DNA of 64,000 nucleotides from Paralvinella palmiformis (GCA_025642065.1 JAODUP010000348.1:334892-398891), one strand, 5' to 3'; counted from the first letter of the stretch, positions 11,193-24,344 are shown. The notes: generated by a model not told the origin, from the letters alone. Numbers and translations: made by a program.

Positions 11193-13079
11193 TTTCAGTA
11201 TTCGTCTCGATTAATTTAGGAAATATTTCTCAAGACCCGAGGAATATAATATATATAATTTTGTTAATATTGAGCTGATTAATAAAGGGATATAATCTGC
11301 ATTTGAACACCACGTTCCTCAGGCTACTGAAACACCAAGGGAAGGATATGAGATAGACCATGTTATAACGAAGCATGCATACCCTAAGACTAGACAGGAC
11401 ATGTTTACATCTATGTCAATATCTGCTATGAGATGAAAAATCTAATGAATTAGTTCCAGTTTGGACAAATTATGCTTCCGGAGACCTATCCTATAATTTT
11501 GTGTTATTTTTCGACTCTGTATGTTCTTCAGGATCTATCTGTCGGTAATAAAGGCGACCATTTCGGGAACTTTGTCAGAATGGCCAGATTTACTTATCGG
11601 CGTGCTTATTCTTAATCATGTGACTTTCATATGAAATATTATTGGTTTACCCAGTTGTCCGGCCATTGTTGCGGCTCCTCAGTCATCGGCTATCGAACTA
11701 AAGTCGATATTGTTCTCGCTAATTGTTATTCCATCAGACGATCTGCTAGAAGGTTATGGCCGCCATTCCTTGGTTACCACTAAACACCGACCATTGTGGA
11801 CACAATCGTGGCTCTAGTTAGACCACAACCCCTCCCCAGTTGGTGCAGCTTCCAGCGACGGCTAATCAAAGTGATTTAAGGCTTCCACGCTCTGTGAACC
11901 TTCGATGAACGGCGAAGTTATAAATAGCGCAGCTGGAAATCGGTATAATGACAGATAGCTCGTGCAGGACGCGATGATGGCCGACCCGTCAGACCGGCGC
12001 CCGTTGTCTGTGTGGACCATGGTCGGTGCTGTTTGAACGTTGGGTGTATAACATAAGCCGGGATTATCTGTCTTAATGGCCAATTACTCGATACGGGACG
12101 ATGTTAATATTGCTATATAGCTCGCTGCACCGATATTGTGTCGTGTCCTCTTCGGCGCATCCGTTGTCTTGCCATTTAGGTCGATTCTCTTCGCGGTCTT
12201 GTTATTAAGCGTAGGATTCTAGGAGTCTTGTTATTGAGCGTAGGACTCGTAGCCGACGGGTCGCGGGTTCCAATCTCTCCGGGAGCTGCAATGTTGTCAT
12301 GTGGCGACTGGTTCACTCATCCATAAAAATGAGTACCTGACAGGACGCGATGGCTATGTGTTTGAGTAACGCTTTGCGCCTATAATGACAGCATGCGTTG
12401 TATGCTCCCTTGGGAGTTGAGGTGTGTGCTGGGTGGAAACAGCTCTGAGTCAGGGATAATAATACTGTACAGGGCCTCAGAACAGGGTTACCTGGTTATG
12501 GCGCTATACACACATGCATTATTATATAGTATTATATTAAGTTAGTTACGGCCCACGTTCCTAGATGCGCGTATTTATTCGTGTACACGAATGTGACAAT
12601 GAAAGCGACTCGGTTCGTGTATTCATGCGTGTACACGAACATGACAATGAAGGCGGATGTCACGGAACACATCAATTAGTGGCAATATTATTTGTGTGTG
12701 CGTGTGTGTGATGTCAGAGTCTGTACGCCGTCTATTGCGGCGACAACCCGTTCGTGCGGTGTCTGTTTTGATAGTTGTGATCTATTCGTCGCCGTTAAAA
12801 ACATTGTGTCACATGACATGTTAGCTCACCAACAGACGAGAAGTGATCGATAAAGCCCGCTTTGAAAGTGGCTGCTATTGCCGCGTGGCCTCAGGTGAGT
12901 AACGCGCATAATGCCAATTGGCAGTGCAGATGTATGACATAACAGGATACAACAGCAACAGCAGCAGCAGGTAACTTATAAATAATGAGGGCTTCCGACT
13001 TAAAAATATTCAAATAAAGAAACTCGTGATTGATTTGACGTCTAAATCAAATATTTATGAGAGTTCATTATATCGGAAA

Positions 13080-13155
<76 letters not shown>

Positions 13156-14331
13156 TTATAATAATGGTGATCCGAATCGACTTTAATGTTGGAATTATTA
13201 AGAGCAAGTGATAACAGCGTAACAATATCACGGCTAAAATAGATCGATATGATGATAGCAGGATCAGTTATAACACCGAGCATGTTGTAACTGTTAGCTG
13301 TAGCAACGATTACGTCAGTTGCTATTTGTGGGACGTATCCTGGGCTGTGGCCATTCTAGCACAGGGGAGAGAATCTGATGGCGTAAACTGATCACACAGA
13401 AAATGATACAAATAACCTCTACGGGTCTGTAGTCACGATGGCTTCGGACGAGAATTATACTGATGGCTTTTGGAGTGTTTACATTTCCAATGGTCTGTTT
13501 ACCGTCTTCGGTGTTTACGCCGATGGTATCTAAGGACGCTATAGATACGGCGACGTCGGATGCTGCGACTAAGAAGCGCGGACTATTCGATGCCGAGTCC
13601 GTGATACAGATTATGTGAGACTCCGACTATCTTGCGCTGATTGTATAAACTAAATATTGTAGCTCATTATTACAGAAAATATACGAACACTGTGCGCATC
13701 GTTCCGATTTAAAGTGAGTACCATTAACGCTTGTCATATTAAAAGTATAAAAACTATGTCATCAGATTCGGTTGTCGTTGTTAAGGGGAATATTATGTGA
13801 TAGAACGCATCAAAAGGGTCAACCCTACGTGATAAAATGGGATTATGTTATATGTGGATCAAAATGGGAGGGATAACTTTTGTACCGTTTCTCTATTAAT
13901 TGTGGTATAATTCTTTGGTGAATAATACAGTCACCAATATAGAAATATTGGTGATCAGGTTATCAAAAATCTGTTTTCACATTAAAGTTATTTTGATCAA
14001 TCACCTCAAATGATCAATTATATGACGGAAGTTGAATTATTATTATTATTATTGCGTAATGTCAAGAAACTCTGAGTGTATACATTTATTAAGTTCAAAA
14101 TATTACAAAATAAAAATGGGTAAATGTGGGTATTTGTGAGACTGCGTTCTATATCTAACTTCGTTGTAGCGAGTGGCCTAGTTACAATACGTTGACAATT
14201 CGATTACAATGTGTTCTTGTTTGCGTGCGTTTCTGTAATTCTACTGTGTGTATTAAGGTAATTGTACATCATCGGGACTATTTATCGGGGTAATTGATCT
14301 AGGGTGGTAAGTTTTCCCACTAGTGTGTATG

Positions 14332-14371
<40 letters not shown>

Positions 14372-14855
14372 GAGAGAGAGATATACTTACCACTATTACA
14401 GTTTTCGGAAGAGATTTCGATTTTATTCCGTGTTCTAACTGCGTAACCGGACGATAATTCCAGCTTTTACTGCCCGTGTGCTGCCAAATTTATTAGTTTC
14501 CCGAACTACCGTAATTCACTATCAATCGCCGGTACACTCACCGCTTCCGATTGGCCATGAATTTTGAATGCGGTATTTCAAATATGGACTCCTCGTTAAC
14601 CAAATACGTTAAATGCAGTATATTACCTAAAGCCATGTTGAAGTAGAATTAAACCTATGCTCGTCTTAAAGAGAGTGATGGTCTGAGAGAGACGATGGAG
14701 GTTAACTGACGATAAACAACGAACAGATCTACGCATTTGATGTATTTCAGCTTGCACACCGACAAATATCAGCACACCTATTAAATTAGCTGATTGAATA
14801 ACTGCTAAATATTTAATAGATTCGATGTAAACTTCGGAAAAAATCCACTCATAAT

Positions 14856-14886
<31 letters not shown>

Positions 14887-15388
14887 GAGAGAGAGACCAC
14901 AATTAAAACTTGCTTTTGCATTTTATTTATTTCAGAACGATTATCGAAAACTAAACAATCAAATTCGAGAAACCTCCTCGGCCCCTGTCGTACGAAAAAA
15001 CACAGTCACATTCAAGGTTCGTGAACCGTTCAAGTGTTTAAAAAATGTTTTAATTCTTTTTGCTATTTCTAAAGAGGGTAATGTCTGTTGTCATATAAGG
15101 ATCAATCCTAATTATCTCGGTATGAGTTATCACACCGAAGAATAACAACGAGAACCAGTTAACCAGGATTTGACCTTTTTTACAGAAATATTACAACTCT
15201 AGAGCCGGAGATAATGTAACCAAGTTATACAGATCTCAGTTGGCCTCCAGCCTGAAGGCTTTCGACGACAGAAAATGGCAGACGTACGAGAACGAGACTA
15301 ACAGCGTGACGTCATCGAGAAATCGGCCTGGGAGCTCTGCATCAGATATCAGGCACACACAAAGGTATGGTATGTGTGTGTGTTTTTA

Positions 15389-15424
<36 letters not shown>

Positions 15425-15430
15425 GAGAAA

Positions 15431-15485
<55 letters not shown>

Positions 15486-18041
15486 TGGCACTGGCTCAGA
15501 ACATCAAAACCTATACATCCTTCAAAACTTATACCTCCATTAATCTCTATATGATTAAATTAAAACATAGTTAAATTTAAACATACAAAAAGTACACATC
15601 TATACATACGTAGACCTATATATGTCTGGGCTACTCATTAGTCTGTGGAGACCAGAAAACTAGCTTTTCGTACCTGACAAATATATCACGCCCACAGATA
15701 AACCCATCGCCAACAACAACAACACCTTAAATATTAAATCATTCTTACATCAATAATACCTTTTAGGTTTAAAACTGAATTTACATTCCAGCATCTTAAA
15801 TATGAGGTATTCATATTATTGCATTATGTCTGTGTTAGTCATTTTGCCGTTCTAGCACAAACTTCTGAATCTTTTGGTTCAAGGTTGCTTTTACAGATAA
15901 ATAATGATTAGGCCCCTGTCGTTCAAGATCCCTTATTAGGATTTTAAACATTTTTGGGGGGTCATCACTAAACAATGCTTTTGAATGGCTCATGCTAGTA
16001 AAGGCGCTTTATTAAATATACATTATTATTATTAGTATTATTATTATAAGTAAAAAACTGACACTATTTAAGAATACAAGCATTATGCTTCTGACACTAT
16101 TTTCTACACGGCGTGTTCGTTTATTCTCCTCAAATGTTGATATAAAAAAATTGAATTGAGTAGAGTTGAATATTTCATAAGATATATTTGGATATATGGT
16201 GTGTGTGTGTGTGTGTTAGCGCACGCGCGCGCTGGTGTGTATTTGTGGGTGTGTACATATTTAATTTATTATATATCAAGAAAATGCCTCAGGATAGAGC
16301 ATTCAGCTTCTGACCTTTTCCTTTTAAACATTATACTAGTTTCGTTTTAATTTATAATTAATTTTATGATGTTGAATAAATTTAACTTTTTTACTTTAAA
16401 AAAATATTTTAAGATTATTTAATCTGATCTGTTCTTTATCTCCGTTTTCGGTGCAGTCGTCCAGTAAGTAGCCGCTTGTCCATGCTATCGAAGATCCGAT
16501 CGCGACCTCAATCGAGTCCTGCCCAACGCCTTATAACTTCTCCCACTCAGCAGTCATCGCAGCAGTCATCGCAGCAATCATCGCAGCAGTCATCGCATCA
16601 GTCTTTGCTGCAATCGACCCAAGAGCTACTCCAGGTGCGGAGCATTTCCGCCGACGCCAAGCAGACGAACTTCGACTGCCTGACTCCGGAGATCGTCTAC
16701 GAACTCTCAACCGGTCCTCAGCCGGAGTCCGTCTACGGGGACAGATCCGAATCGGCCCTCGCCCGACTGGACGAACTGGACGAGGACGACAAGGGCGAGG
16801 ATGAATCGTCTGGCAGCGCATCGGCGGAGTGCAAACAGGAAGAGGACATCAAAGAGGAACTGCCGGCGGAGTTCGTCGATGACAAGTCGACGTCCCCAAA
16901 ACTCGTCGATGAACAGACTGAGAACAGAGACGTGGAGCTATCGGACAAGGAAACCGATCTAGACTCTGATGAGGAGGACTATCCCGAACCGCCCGTCGAA
17001 CGGCTGAAGCTCTGCGACTTGCCAAATTTAAAACTCCGACCCGAGAAGATGGACGCCTTCGACGTGCCGGTGTACGGGCGCGGCGACCGGAGGAAGTACG
17101 ACTTCGACGCGACGAACGTCGAGTATCCGCCTTGCGAGTTCACGTCCCCGCTGCCGAAGTGCTTCGAGTCGGTCGGTCTCCGAGAGCTGAGCCTCAGCGA
17201 GAGGAACTGGCGCGAGCTGACTAGAGCCCGTCCCGACAGCCAGCCGGAGGAGTACATCGTCGACAGGCTGATCGAGTTCGAACGTCTCCAGGCCCGGACT
17301 GTCGAGTGGGAGACGGCAAGGCAGGAGCGGGTGAGAGCCGTCAGACAGCGCCAGAACAAGAGTAAGGTCTATCCGCAGTCTCGTGTCCAGAGTGCTAAGA
17401 CGTGGCGAGAGAAGAAGTGCTGCCTGGATTGCTTACAGTTGGCCTGCGTCGGAGACTGTCCCGGCAAGCTGCCGGCCAACTCCAGCCTCTGCCAGGTATG
17501 CTCGGAGCGGCACTGTTCGGGAAACTGTAGCCGGACGGTGTACGAATCCCGCTCGCGGGTCGAATGTGAGGAAGAGAAGCCGAAACCGAAACCGAAATAT
17601 CGGCCGCGATCGTGCGCCGCCTGTCAACAGCGTCACAACTCCAAGCTGATCAACGCCAACAGCCTGATTCTCGGCCGGCCGAAGTCGAGTCAGGCGACGT
17701 TTTATCGGGGCCAGAATTCGTTCAGGCCGAAAGACCCCCGACCGAAATCCGGCAACGGTCTCTCTAACGGTCTGCAAATTGAATTTGAAAACATGGCGCT
17801 CGATCCCGACGCCGCCGGAAATGACTGGAATAAGGACGCGGAGCCTGTATCCAGACCTGGCACGGCTGGCAGCATTCCTCGGAGACCGGGCCGAGCCGGG
17901 GTGCTTCCCGGAAAGAGTTTCTTTTCCCAGAGAAGGGTCTCGCTAACGGACAAGGAACCATCAAGTGAACGTGTAAAATCGTTGTCGAACAAACGAGTAA
18001 AGTCCAGCCGTCGTAGACGACCTAACACTGCGGCTGTCTAA
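9007..18041 (+). CDS. Unrecognised 682-aa Cys-cluster protein, six coding exons
   Basis: Exons 9007-9102, 9219-9300, 10930-10955, 14936-15016, 15186-15364 and 16457-18041 join in one open frame of 2,049 nt (682 codons plus stop), each with GT/AG borders and matching phases. The ATG at 9007 follows an in-frame TAA at 8980, so it is the first Met of that exon. The N-terminal 155 residues are basic and Ser/Asn-rich. After them come a Ser/Gln tract (about 185-204), an acidic stretch (about 256-336), a charged, probably helical segment (about 410-455) and a cysteine cluster (476-544). In that cluster C-x2-C-x4-C-x3-C occurs twice and a third time in half form, suggesting small zinc knuckles. The tail (about 545-682) is Arg/Lys/Ser/Pro-rich. 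I see no signal peptide or membrane segment. I do not recognise the family, so function is unknown; a cytosolic or nuclear zinc-binding scaffold is only a guess. Confidence 0.82.
9219..9300 (+). CDS. Unknown Cys-cluster gene, coding exon 2
   Basis: Acceptor ccgtatag, donor GTAAGT. Enters in phase 0 and leaves one base over. The frame giving KWRAWTSSGVSSVPSEG is the only one that joins both neighbours without a stop. The ATG at 9230 lies in another frame that cannot be spliced onward. Confidence 0.75.
10106..10170. repeat. (CA)n(TA)n microsatellite
   Basis: Compound dinucleotide run in intron 2 of the Cys-cluster gene; it creates a false 158-codon minus-strand ORF. Confidence 0.95.
10225..10372. 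repeat. (GAAC/GAAT)n imperfect tetranucleotide array
   Basis: About 150 bp of interleaved GAAC, GAAT and GGAC units with short interruptions. Confidence 0.85.
10930..10955 (+). CDS. Unknown Cys-cluster gene, 26-nt microexon 3
   Basis: Acceptor tcctttcag, donor GTGAGT. It encodes the end of a split Asp codon plus QPFYKLTA, and leaves in phase 0. It sits between introns of 1.6 kb and 4.0 kb and is supported by phase matching on both sides. Confidence 0.68.
12235..12535 (+). mobile_element. SINE family 3 with tRNA-like head
   Basis: Head with GTAGCCGACGGGTCGCGGGT and TTCCAATC-like B box, body CTGACAGGACGCGATGGCTA, GTGTGCTGGGTGGAAACAG, tail GGCGCTATACACACATG then (ATT). Body shared with 19.2 kb. 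Confidence 0.65.
13081..13152. repeat. (TA)n(GA)n microsatellite
   Basis: 41 bp of TA followed by about 30 bp of GA. Confidence 0.95.
14330..14388. repeat. (GCGT)n then GA repeat
   Basis: About ten GCGT units followed by GGAGAGAGAGA; CpG-dense. Confidence 0.9.
14936..15016 (+). CDS. Unknown Cys-cluster gene, coding exon 4
   Basis: 81 nt, 27 codons, phase 0 at both ends, acceptor tttatttcag, donor GTTCGT. Encodes a polar segment beginning NDYRKLNNQIRE. Confidence 0.72.
15186..15364 (+). CDS. Unknown Cys-cluster gene, coding exon 5
   Basis: Acceptor ttttacag, donor GTATGG, leaves two bases (AG) completed by T of the next exon. Begins KYYNSRAGDNVTKLYRSQL and ends with a Ser/Arg-rich segment. 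Confidence 0.75.
15373..15483. repeat. (GT)n/(AC)n/(TA)n cluster
   Basis: Short GT run, 34-bp AC run and about 50-bp TA run directly after the exon 5 donor. Confidence 0.95.
15880..16040 (+). mobile_element. LINE 3' tail fragment
   Basis: TTCAAGGTTGCTTTTACAGA followed by TAA, then GCTCATGCTAGTAAAGGCGC and (ATT)n. Same 3' end as the LINE at 5.6-6.2 kb. In intron 5 of the Cys-cluster gene. Confidence 0.55.
16457..18041 (+). CDS. Unknown Cys-cluster gene, large terminal exon 6
   Basis: 1,585 nt from acceptor cggtgcag to TAA at 18039-18041. It encodes residues 155-682: the SQQ-repeat tract, acidic block and cysteine cluster. Base composition is strikingly G+C- and CpG-rich compared with its flanks, with many C/G third positions. 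Long antisense and +1 frame readings inside it are shadows of this composition. Confidence 0.85.
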
Positions 18042-18294
18042 TGGCTGTAAAAATAGGCTATTGGTTATATTATTTATTGCTTTATATATATTTTTGAAGT
18101 TATACTGCGTGTAGTCGATCGATGTAGGTGTGCGTGTGCGCACTCGCGCGCGTGTGTATGCAGTCATGAAGTCCTGCTACATTATCATCATAACGTACTG
18201 CGTGTTGTAAACAATTGTTTAGCGTCTAAGCTCGTTCTAGAGTCGATGTGATATGTTTCCAACAATCGCCACCATTTAGCATACAAATCGTATA

Positions 18295-18300
18295 AATAAA
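18295..18300 (+). promoter_or_regulatory. Candidate poly(A) signal AATAAA
   Basis: Canonical hexamer 254 nt after the stop of the Cys-cluster gene; a second AATAAA lies at 18473-18478. The cleavage site cannot be determined. Confidence 0.4.
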
Positions 18301-19211
18301 AGTTATCTCTAACAGTGTACTGTGTACTTAATACGAATCTGACCAATTAACGCCTAAATTATGACTGCGCTGTTGGAACAACGACAACTTTTAAGCGGTA
18401 TTTATATATTGTAAAAAATATTTGAATGGTATTTACACTGGAATGATGATGTGCATGGGTAGTTTCTGTCCAAATAAATTTTTCATATGAAATATATGAT
18501 ACCAGGCGAAACGTGAGACACTTATTAAACCTGAACAGTGCACATCTTTAGAGGAGGTTATAGATTTTGACGGCGACTTATATGATACAAAAGTTATATT
18601 CTAACCGAGTAATTAGGATAAATCTAAAATATGAAGTGATATCACTGAGACGATGATGTAAAATATCGAAAAATAGAGACATCTAAAGTTGTGTTTGATC
18701 TAAATGATGTTTCATCTTTCACTTCGCCTGAATATGTTCGAAAGCCATTTGCTCCATTTATCGTACCAGATCATATCAGTACGGTTGACCGTAAAGCGAG
18801 AACGTTTCATATTTTCTCGGAACATAGAGATCCCACGAAGAATACGATATAGTTATAAGTATTAACGTTCATTCTGAACAAATAAGCCCTCTGAGTAAAA
18901 CGTGACTTGAATGTAGCATTTGTTCCGCGTACAAAATTCGCTTACACCATAGACACAGAAATATCGGTACAGGGATTACAATCTTCCATCTTAACGCTAC
19001 AGCAGCCGTACAAACCCTCGGAACAAACATCAGTTTCATTTTGAAACCATTCACTAATGGCGTTTTCCTTTGATTACAGTTTGGAAAATACTTGCTTACA
19101 GATAGACCATGTCAGACATTCTTCGTCTATCAACTTATAAATGACCCGCCACGATAATTAAATAAGACGATGATAATATAGCGAAAACCGACACGAAATT
19201 ATTACCTGAAA

Positions 19212-19395
19212 TTATATCCTGACAGGACGGGATGGCTATGTGTTTGAGTAACGTTTTGCGCCTATAATGGCAACATGCATTGTATGTGTGCTGGGTGGAA
19301 ACAGGTCTGAGTCAGGGATACTAATATTGTAAAGCACCTTAGAGCAGCTTCTAGCTGAATAGGACACTATGTAAATGTCACATATATGGTTTATT
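19212..19395 (+). mobile_element. SINE family 3, 5'-truncated copy
   Basis: CCTGACAGGACGGGATGGCT to CTGAGTCAGGGATACTAATA and a TTATTATTA tail; same body as 12.3-12.5 kb, without the head. Confidence 0.65.
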
Positions 19396-19721
19396 ATTAC
19401 TATAACTTAGTTACTCTCAGCTACTACAGGCTCAGATTGTAGGCGATTCACTTTTTTTAATTGTGTTGTATATTCACTTGGGGACTAGTGACACATTTAC
19501 ACATGTCTCAGCATATAAATCGTTGTTCTGGATTCTTTAAAGGCCGTAACTTAAAATTAATCAAGTATCGCCTAAACCATGCCAGGGTAATCTGTTCCAT
19601 GTTTTTTTTTCTTCTTCACATTTTACACACATCGTGTAAACTATTAGAAAGATCAAATTGATATTTCTGGAACAGATACGTGTCCGTGTTGTATCTATTC
19701 AGAAGACGTCGGTCATGTAAA

Positions 19722-19880
19722 TGTTGCTGCCGATCTACGGCCAATTTTGTGCACGCGGTAGTCTGAATGGACCGAAAAATCTCCGATGTTAATGAACCGA
19801 AGCGAAACATGAAACACCCGCCTTCAAACATAGCCATGTCGGGTTTTGAACTCGAGGCAGACGCTAGAAGACTGTAACTA
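19722..19880 (-). mobile_element. SINE family 1, old degenerate copy
   Basis: TACGGCCAATTTTGTGCACG to a reversed B box (TTTTGAACTCGA), with many substitutions. Confidence 0.6.
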
Positions 19881-20009
19881 GTAACGACTGTAAGTCCGTC
19901 ATGATACATCAAGCACTAACGATGAGGAAGAACTATTTCATTGCAGCTTGGAATCGACTGGATTTATCAAACAAATTACGGACGTATGACTATCAAAACT
20001 ACACACCGC

Positions 20010-20290
20010 CTCTATGGCTTTGTGGATTAGAGCGTGGGACTTCTTGCCCATAGTCATGCTGTGGGGGACTTGGAGGTTCGATTCTCGGCCGTAGCACTAT
20101 AGTAGAGTTGTTCGTCCAACCACGCAACTGGCAAGGTGTTCTCCCAATATACCAAATATTATAAGTGATAAATTTGTTTATAATTAGTCCTCATGGTGAA
20201 GCAGTAAATTACAGATCATATACGTCTCCTCATTTGAGGTACCCAAGCCGCATAAAATAGCTCGTTTCGACCATTATTATTATTATTATC
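20010..20290 (+). mobile_element. tRNA-like SINE, another family
   Basis: A-box-like TTTGTGGATTAGAGCGTGGG, B box GGTTCGATTCT, then a body ending TAGCTCGTTTCGACC and (ATT)n. No second copy seen here. Confidence 0.45.
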
Positions 20291-20299
20291 ATCATCATC

Positions 20300-23200
20300 A
20301 CCATAAAAATACAATCCTTGTATTGAGGTAAACGCTCGTAATAGAGATGGGTGGCCTTAACTGAATGATGAGTCTTAAAATAAGTTACTCCTGTTTGAGG
20401 TTCCTTTTAATTTCGGATTTCGTGGCCATGTATTATTAAACCAAAGAGAATGTGGTGAAGATTGCTAGTAAACAAGAAAAAGTTCATCACATTTCATTCA
20501 CAGATGATCCAATCAAAATATTTAAACTCATTCGTTGAGGAATACCACCTGGTGGTGGATGACCTGCTAATATTGTGCAAATTAGATTCCCTGGATACCA
20601 GATGTGCTTATTTATTATTGCTCTTCTTAATTAGACCTGCTTCTTGTTTAAGTTCGTTTCATTGTTGTTGTGGTCATGTTCATACATTAATCATCCCCTT
20701 GTGCGTCTTTTAGTTTTGTTGGTCCATCATTCCACAATTTATACAATACCGATATTCAAATGCCGATATTCAACTAGTTTAGTTTATACACGTAAAACAC
20801 AGAGGTAATTAGCAGCTTATTCAACACAAGCAAGGATTGTGGGAGACCCTTTAATGAGCTTCTAATGAGGATCTATCGCGATGTATGGGGACCACAGTTA
20901 CTATTGCAAATATGAAATACAGCTGTGACATTAATGTATACTTTCCTAAATAATGTAATAATTGTTGTCACGTGGATTACCAGCAACACATTTTTGTTGG
21001 TGCATTTCGATCACTGACATAATTATCCATTTAATTTAAATTTACCATTCTCAGACTCCCCAGAAGATGGTCACACAATCCTGCATGTGACGAGAAATTT
21101 CAAAAATAAGATATACTAATAATCCAGTGGCTCAGAACATTATACTTTCACGTATGTCACACGTAAAAGTGCCTACACGGTATACCTATATATTTATCCC
21201 ATCCATATTATCAACATTGTAATTTACTAATTGATACTGTTATGGTTTTGCTGTCAGCAGTTCTATCAATAACAGTGTATGTGCCGAATAATGTTCTTAA
21301 TTAGCACGCATTGCATTTATTTCCCATATCTTCATCACATAAACTGTATGAATCACTCTGGATCGTGTCCTTGCGTCGTTGACGCTAATACAACTCAGCT
21401 AATGAAAACTCCGCTCATCATTCGTCAAACGGACACACGTACGTCATATAGTTTACGTGCTATACTCGGTTAAGTGGACGCATGCACCTGTCCGCTTGTT
21501 TTATTTTCATCCCATTTTGGAAGACATCTATAGAAAATTAATTCACACGTGCATTGTGCTTTTTAAATGAATCAATCAACTTGTCCGAGTTACACCAAAG
21601 TATGTTTATATTTAAGCTCTCTGGTTACACCAAACACTATTAGCAAAAAATCCACTACAAAATGGTATTATATAATGATTGGTTGGTTCCAGTATCGTTC
21701 CACCAATCAGAGCTTGATTTGTGGTAACTGTAACAACGGAAAATGACAGTTATCTATTTCTGCATGTTATATATCATTAGCAAAATACTATAAAAAGGAA
21801 TATTGGCGCACAGAAAAAGGGACAAAGGCACACTTCTGCTCGGCAAACGGCACAAAAATTGAATTGTGCGCAATTTTGCCAAACTCTTGGGCCCAAAAGA
21901 CACACTGTGCTATTAACCCGAAGTGATCCTTGTCACTGTAAATCATTCAACAATGCCTTGTAATGAAAAGTGATAACTCTTAACTCGTCACGCTGATACC
22001 CGTACTCTTTGTTACAATCTTTATAATCACAATAAACGGTTTCATTATTTTCAGTCTGTAATTTTTCGTAGATACAAAAAATACCCGCCCATTTTTTTTA
22101 CATTAAATATAATATTGTAGTATGAATTAGTATGAGCTGTGGTGAGTGAATGGGTTGTTTATAATTGGTCCTGGTCATACCTAGGACAAATAACTGAATG
22201 TCAGTTCTCTATGAGAACATCACACAAACACAAGTATCACTTTCATAATGTCCCATATCACCCCTGTGTACGAACCTGTTTGTTACGTACAAACATGGGT
22301 ACGAAACAAATAGACATATTATTATGGTAAATAGTTGTACCAATAATGGCGCCCAAAAACCGGGAAATATAAACATAGAAACTTATTATGACAGTTCTCG
22401 ATGTTCAATGGACGTTTAATCCGATAATATTTTGATAATCATTAGTAGGTATTGATAATATTCAGTAGATTGATGATTTGTAATCTGTCTCCCTCTTTTT
22501 GATATATTTTAGTTTAAATGTTTATTAAAGATTAAACTAAACTAAGTATTTTACTATTTAATCATTTATAATTTAATTTTAAACCAAATAACTAGACTAG
22601 TTCTAGTCACTACGAGTCTACGACACTAGACTAGGTCAGACTCGACTAGACTCTACTGTCTCTAGAGTAGGCACTTTCATAAAAATTAACTTTGGTAGTT
22701 TGATTAAAAAAAATGATAAACTCATAGATCTTTAAAGGGCTCAGTTTCTATAACTAGTAGATCTATAGTATAGATTCTAGTATATACAGTTTGAATTATG
22801 TCAGTAGGTAGAGGCGTCATTACGTTGTGAATATTATTTAACAAGTGTTTTTAAATGGGCGTAAGGAAAATGACACATGAAATGAAGGTTGTTTTGCTTT
22901 GAATCGGGGATATATATTTGTTAAATGACGAGACATAAAAAACGGCCAGAAACGAAGCGCAAACGATTTTTTGACAATCCACGATAGGGGGTCTGTTCAC
23001 CCTCTTTGTGCATGGCCTTGGCAATACCTATTAACAAATGAAGCTAGCCATGTTGCCAATATTCCACTCTTTCTAAATATGCTGGTTTCCCTATGAAAAT
23101 ACGAAACTAACCTAGTCTGCGATCACTTTTTAATCTAAACTGCAATAATACATCTATTAATAATTGAGCTAGACAAGGTGCCACCACTGTGATAAAGCTG

Positions 23201-23428
23201 AGATTGTTTAATGGTATAATTTTAGGTTTTGATGCAAAACTATCCGTGCTGCGCAATGGGAAAAACCCAGAGGTCCTATTTTATGTATGATATATGCATA
23301 ATAATATACATAGATATTATATTTGACTATATTTCACTATGAGCTCTATGACCATTTTGAACAAATTACCGCCTTCCTTACAATAGGTAACATGTATGAT
23401 GTAAGGAAAGCTATACACATTATAATAA
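20300..23428. other. No gene seen
   Basis: Intergenic, A+T-rich, CpG still moderately frequent. Small ORFs up to 83 codons have no motif. Confidence 0.5.
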
Positions 23429-23436
23429 TTATTTTA

Positions 23437-23886
23437 GGCAGTGACTACACGTACATGAGCCGTACGTTTAGACCTGTAGTCTCAATGTACCATTATGCGT
23501 ATGTTTTTATTTCCAGTTATGCGAGTTGTAGTTTTAATGAAAGAAAATGATTCAGGTCCATGCATTATTCTAACTACCGTATCTTTAGTACCAGGGTTTA
23601 AAACGTACGTGATTTTTTTTCACAGGTGTGTGTTGACATATATAAGCTCTACAACTATGAGAGAGGCATACTATTGTGTCTTAGACTTTAAACTTATAAG
23701 TATTGGAATTTTGTACCTGTTTAATTGACTAAACCTGTAGTTTAAGAAAACATTAGGGCAGCTTTCCTTATTGTTTCAAAAACAGTTTCCTGCACACCCT
23801 TGCACAAAAACAGATGCATGCGCATCTTCACATACGTTTAGACTTGGGGTCTAAATGTACGGCTCACATACGTGTAGACAGTTCCT
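23437..23886 (+). mobile_element. 450-bp MITE with 57-bp inverted termini
   Basis: Left end GGCAGTGACTACACGTACAT and right end (reverse complement) GGAACTGTCTACACGTATGT continue as roughly 80% matching inverted repeats (23438-23495 vs 23829-23886). Flanked by 8-bp TTATTTTA (23429-23436, 23887-23894). An 8-bp target duplication with CAGTG-like ends suggests a hAT-type element. Strand arbitrary; no coding capacity. Confidence 0.6.
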
Positions 23887-24344
23887 TTATTTTAATCAGC
23901 TAAATATCATGAATTTATGTCACCTATTACTATTTTCTACCATTGCCATGATTGTGACCATCATAATGATAAACGTGGGAGACTAATTAAAAAGTTAATG
24001 TCAATAACCTTTTTTTGTCTTTAAACCGACAAGGAATTTATTACTAAAAATATCAAAACCACATTTTGTGACCTCCAGATGAATTAATGCGCATAACTGT
24101 AAATTACTAAAAAGATCTTTGGAAGGAAATAAACCTGAAAAAACATGTCAATGACAATATATTTGTTATCAGATGGTTATTTATGCGAGTAAAGAGCTTC
24201 CAAACATATGCCAAACTCAACTTTCAACATCAAATTGTGAAAAATTGCCATGTTTCGACTAAATAAGTAATCAGGAGATAAGTTGTTTATTTACAAAAAT
24301 GGCGGCATGTGATTATGTCGACGAAATGAAAAAGAGGCAGCAAA

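Larger units (their letters stand above)
10956..14935 (+). other. 4.0-kb intron 3 of the Cys-cluster gene
   Basis: Holds SINE family 3, several microsatellites and a 50-bp tandem duplication around 12570-12650 (TCGTGTACACGAA and GTGACAATGAA motifs twice). No additional in-phase exon was recognised. Confidence 0.45.

Noticed and set aside
16531..18028. Several antisense and +1 ORFs of 66-126 codons over the large exon
   Set aside because: Stop-poor shadows of a G+C-rich coding exon; the sense frame is open for 521 codons and matches upstream phases.
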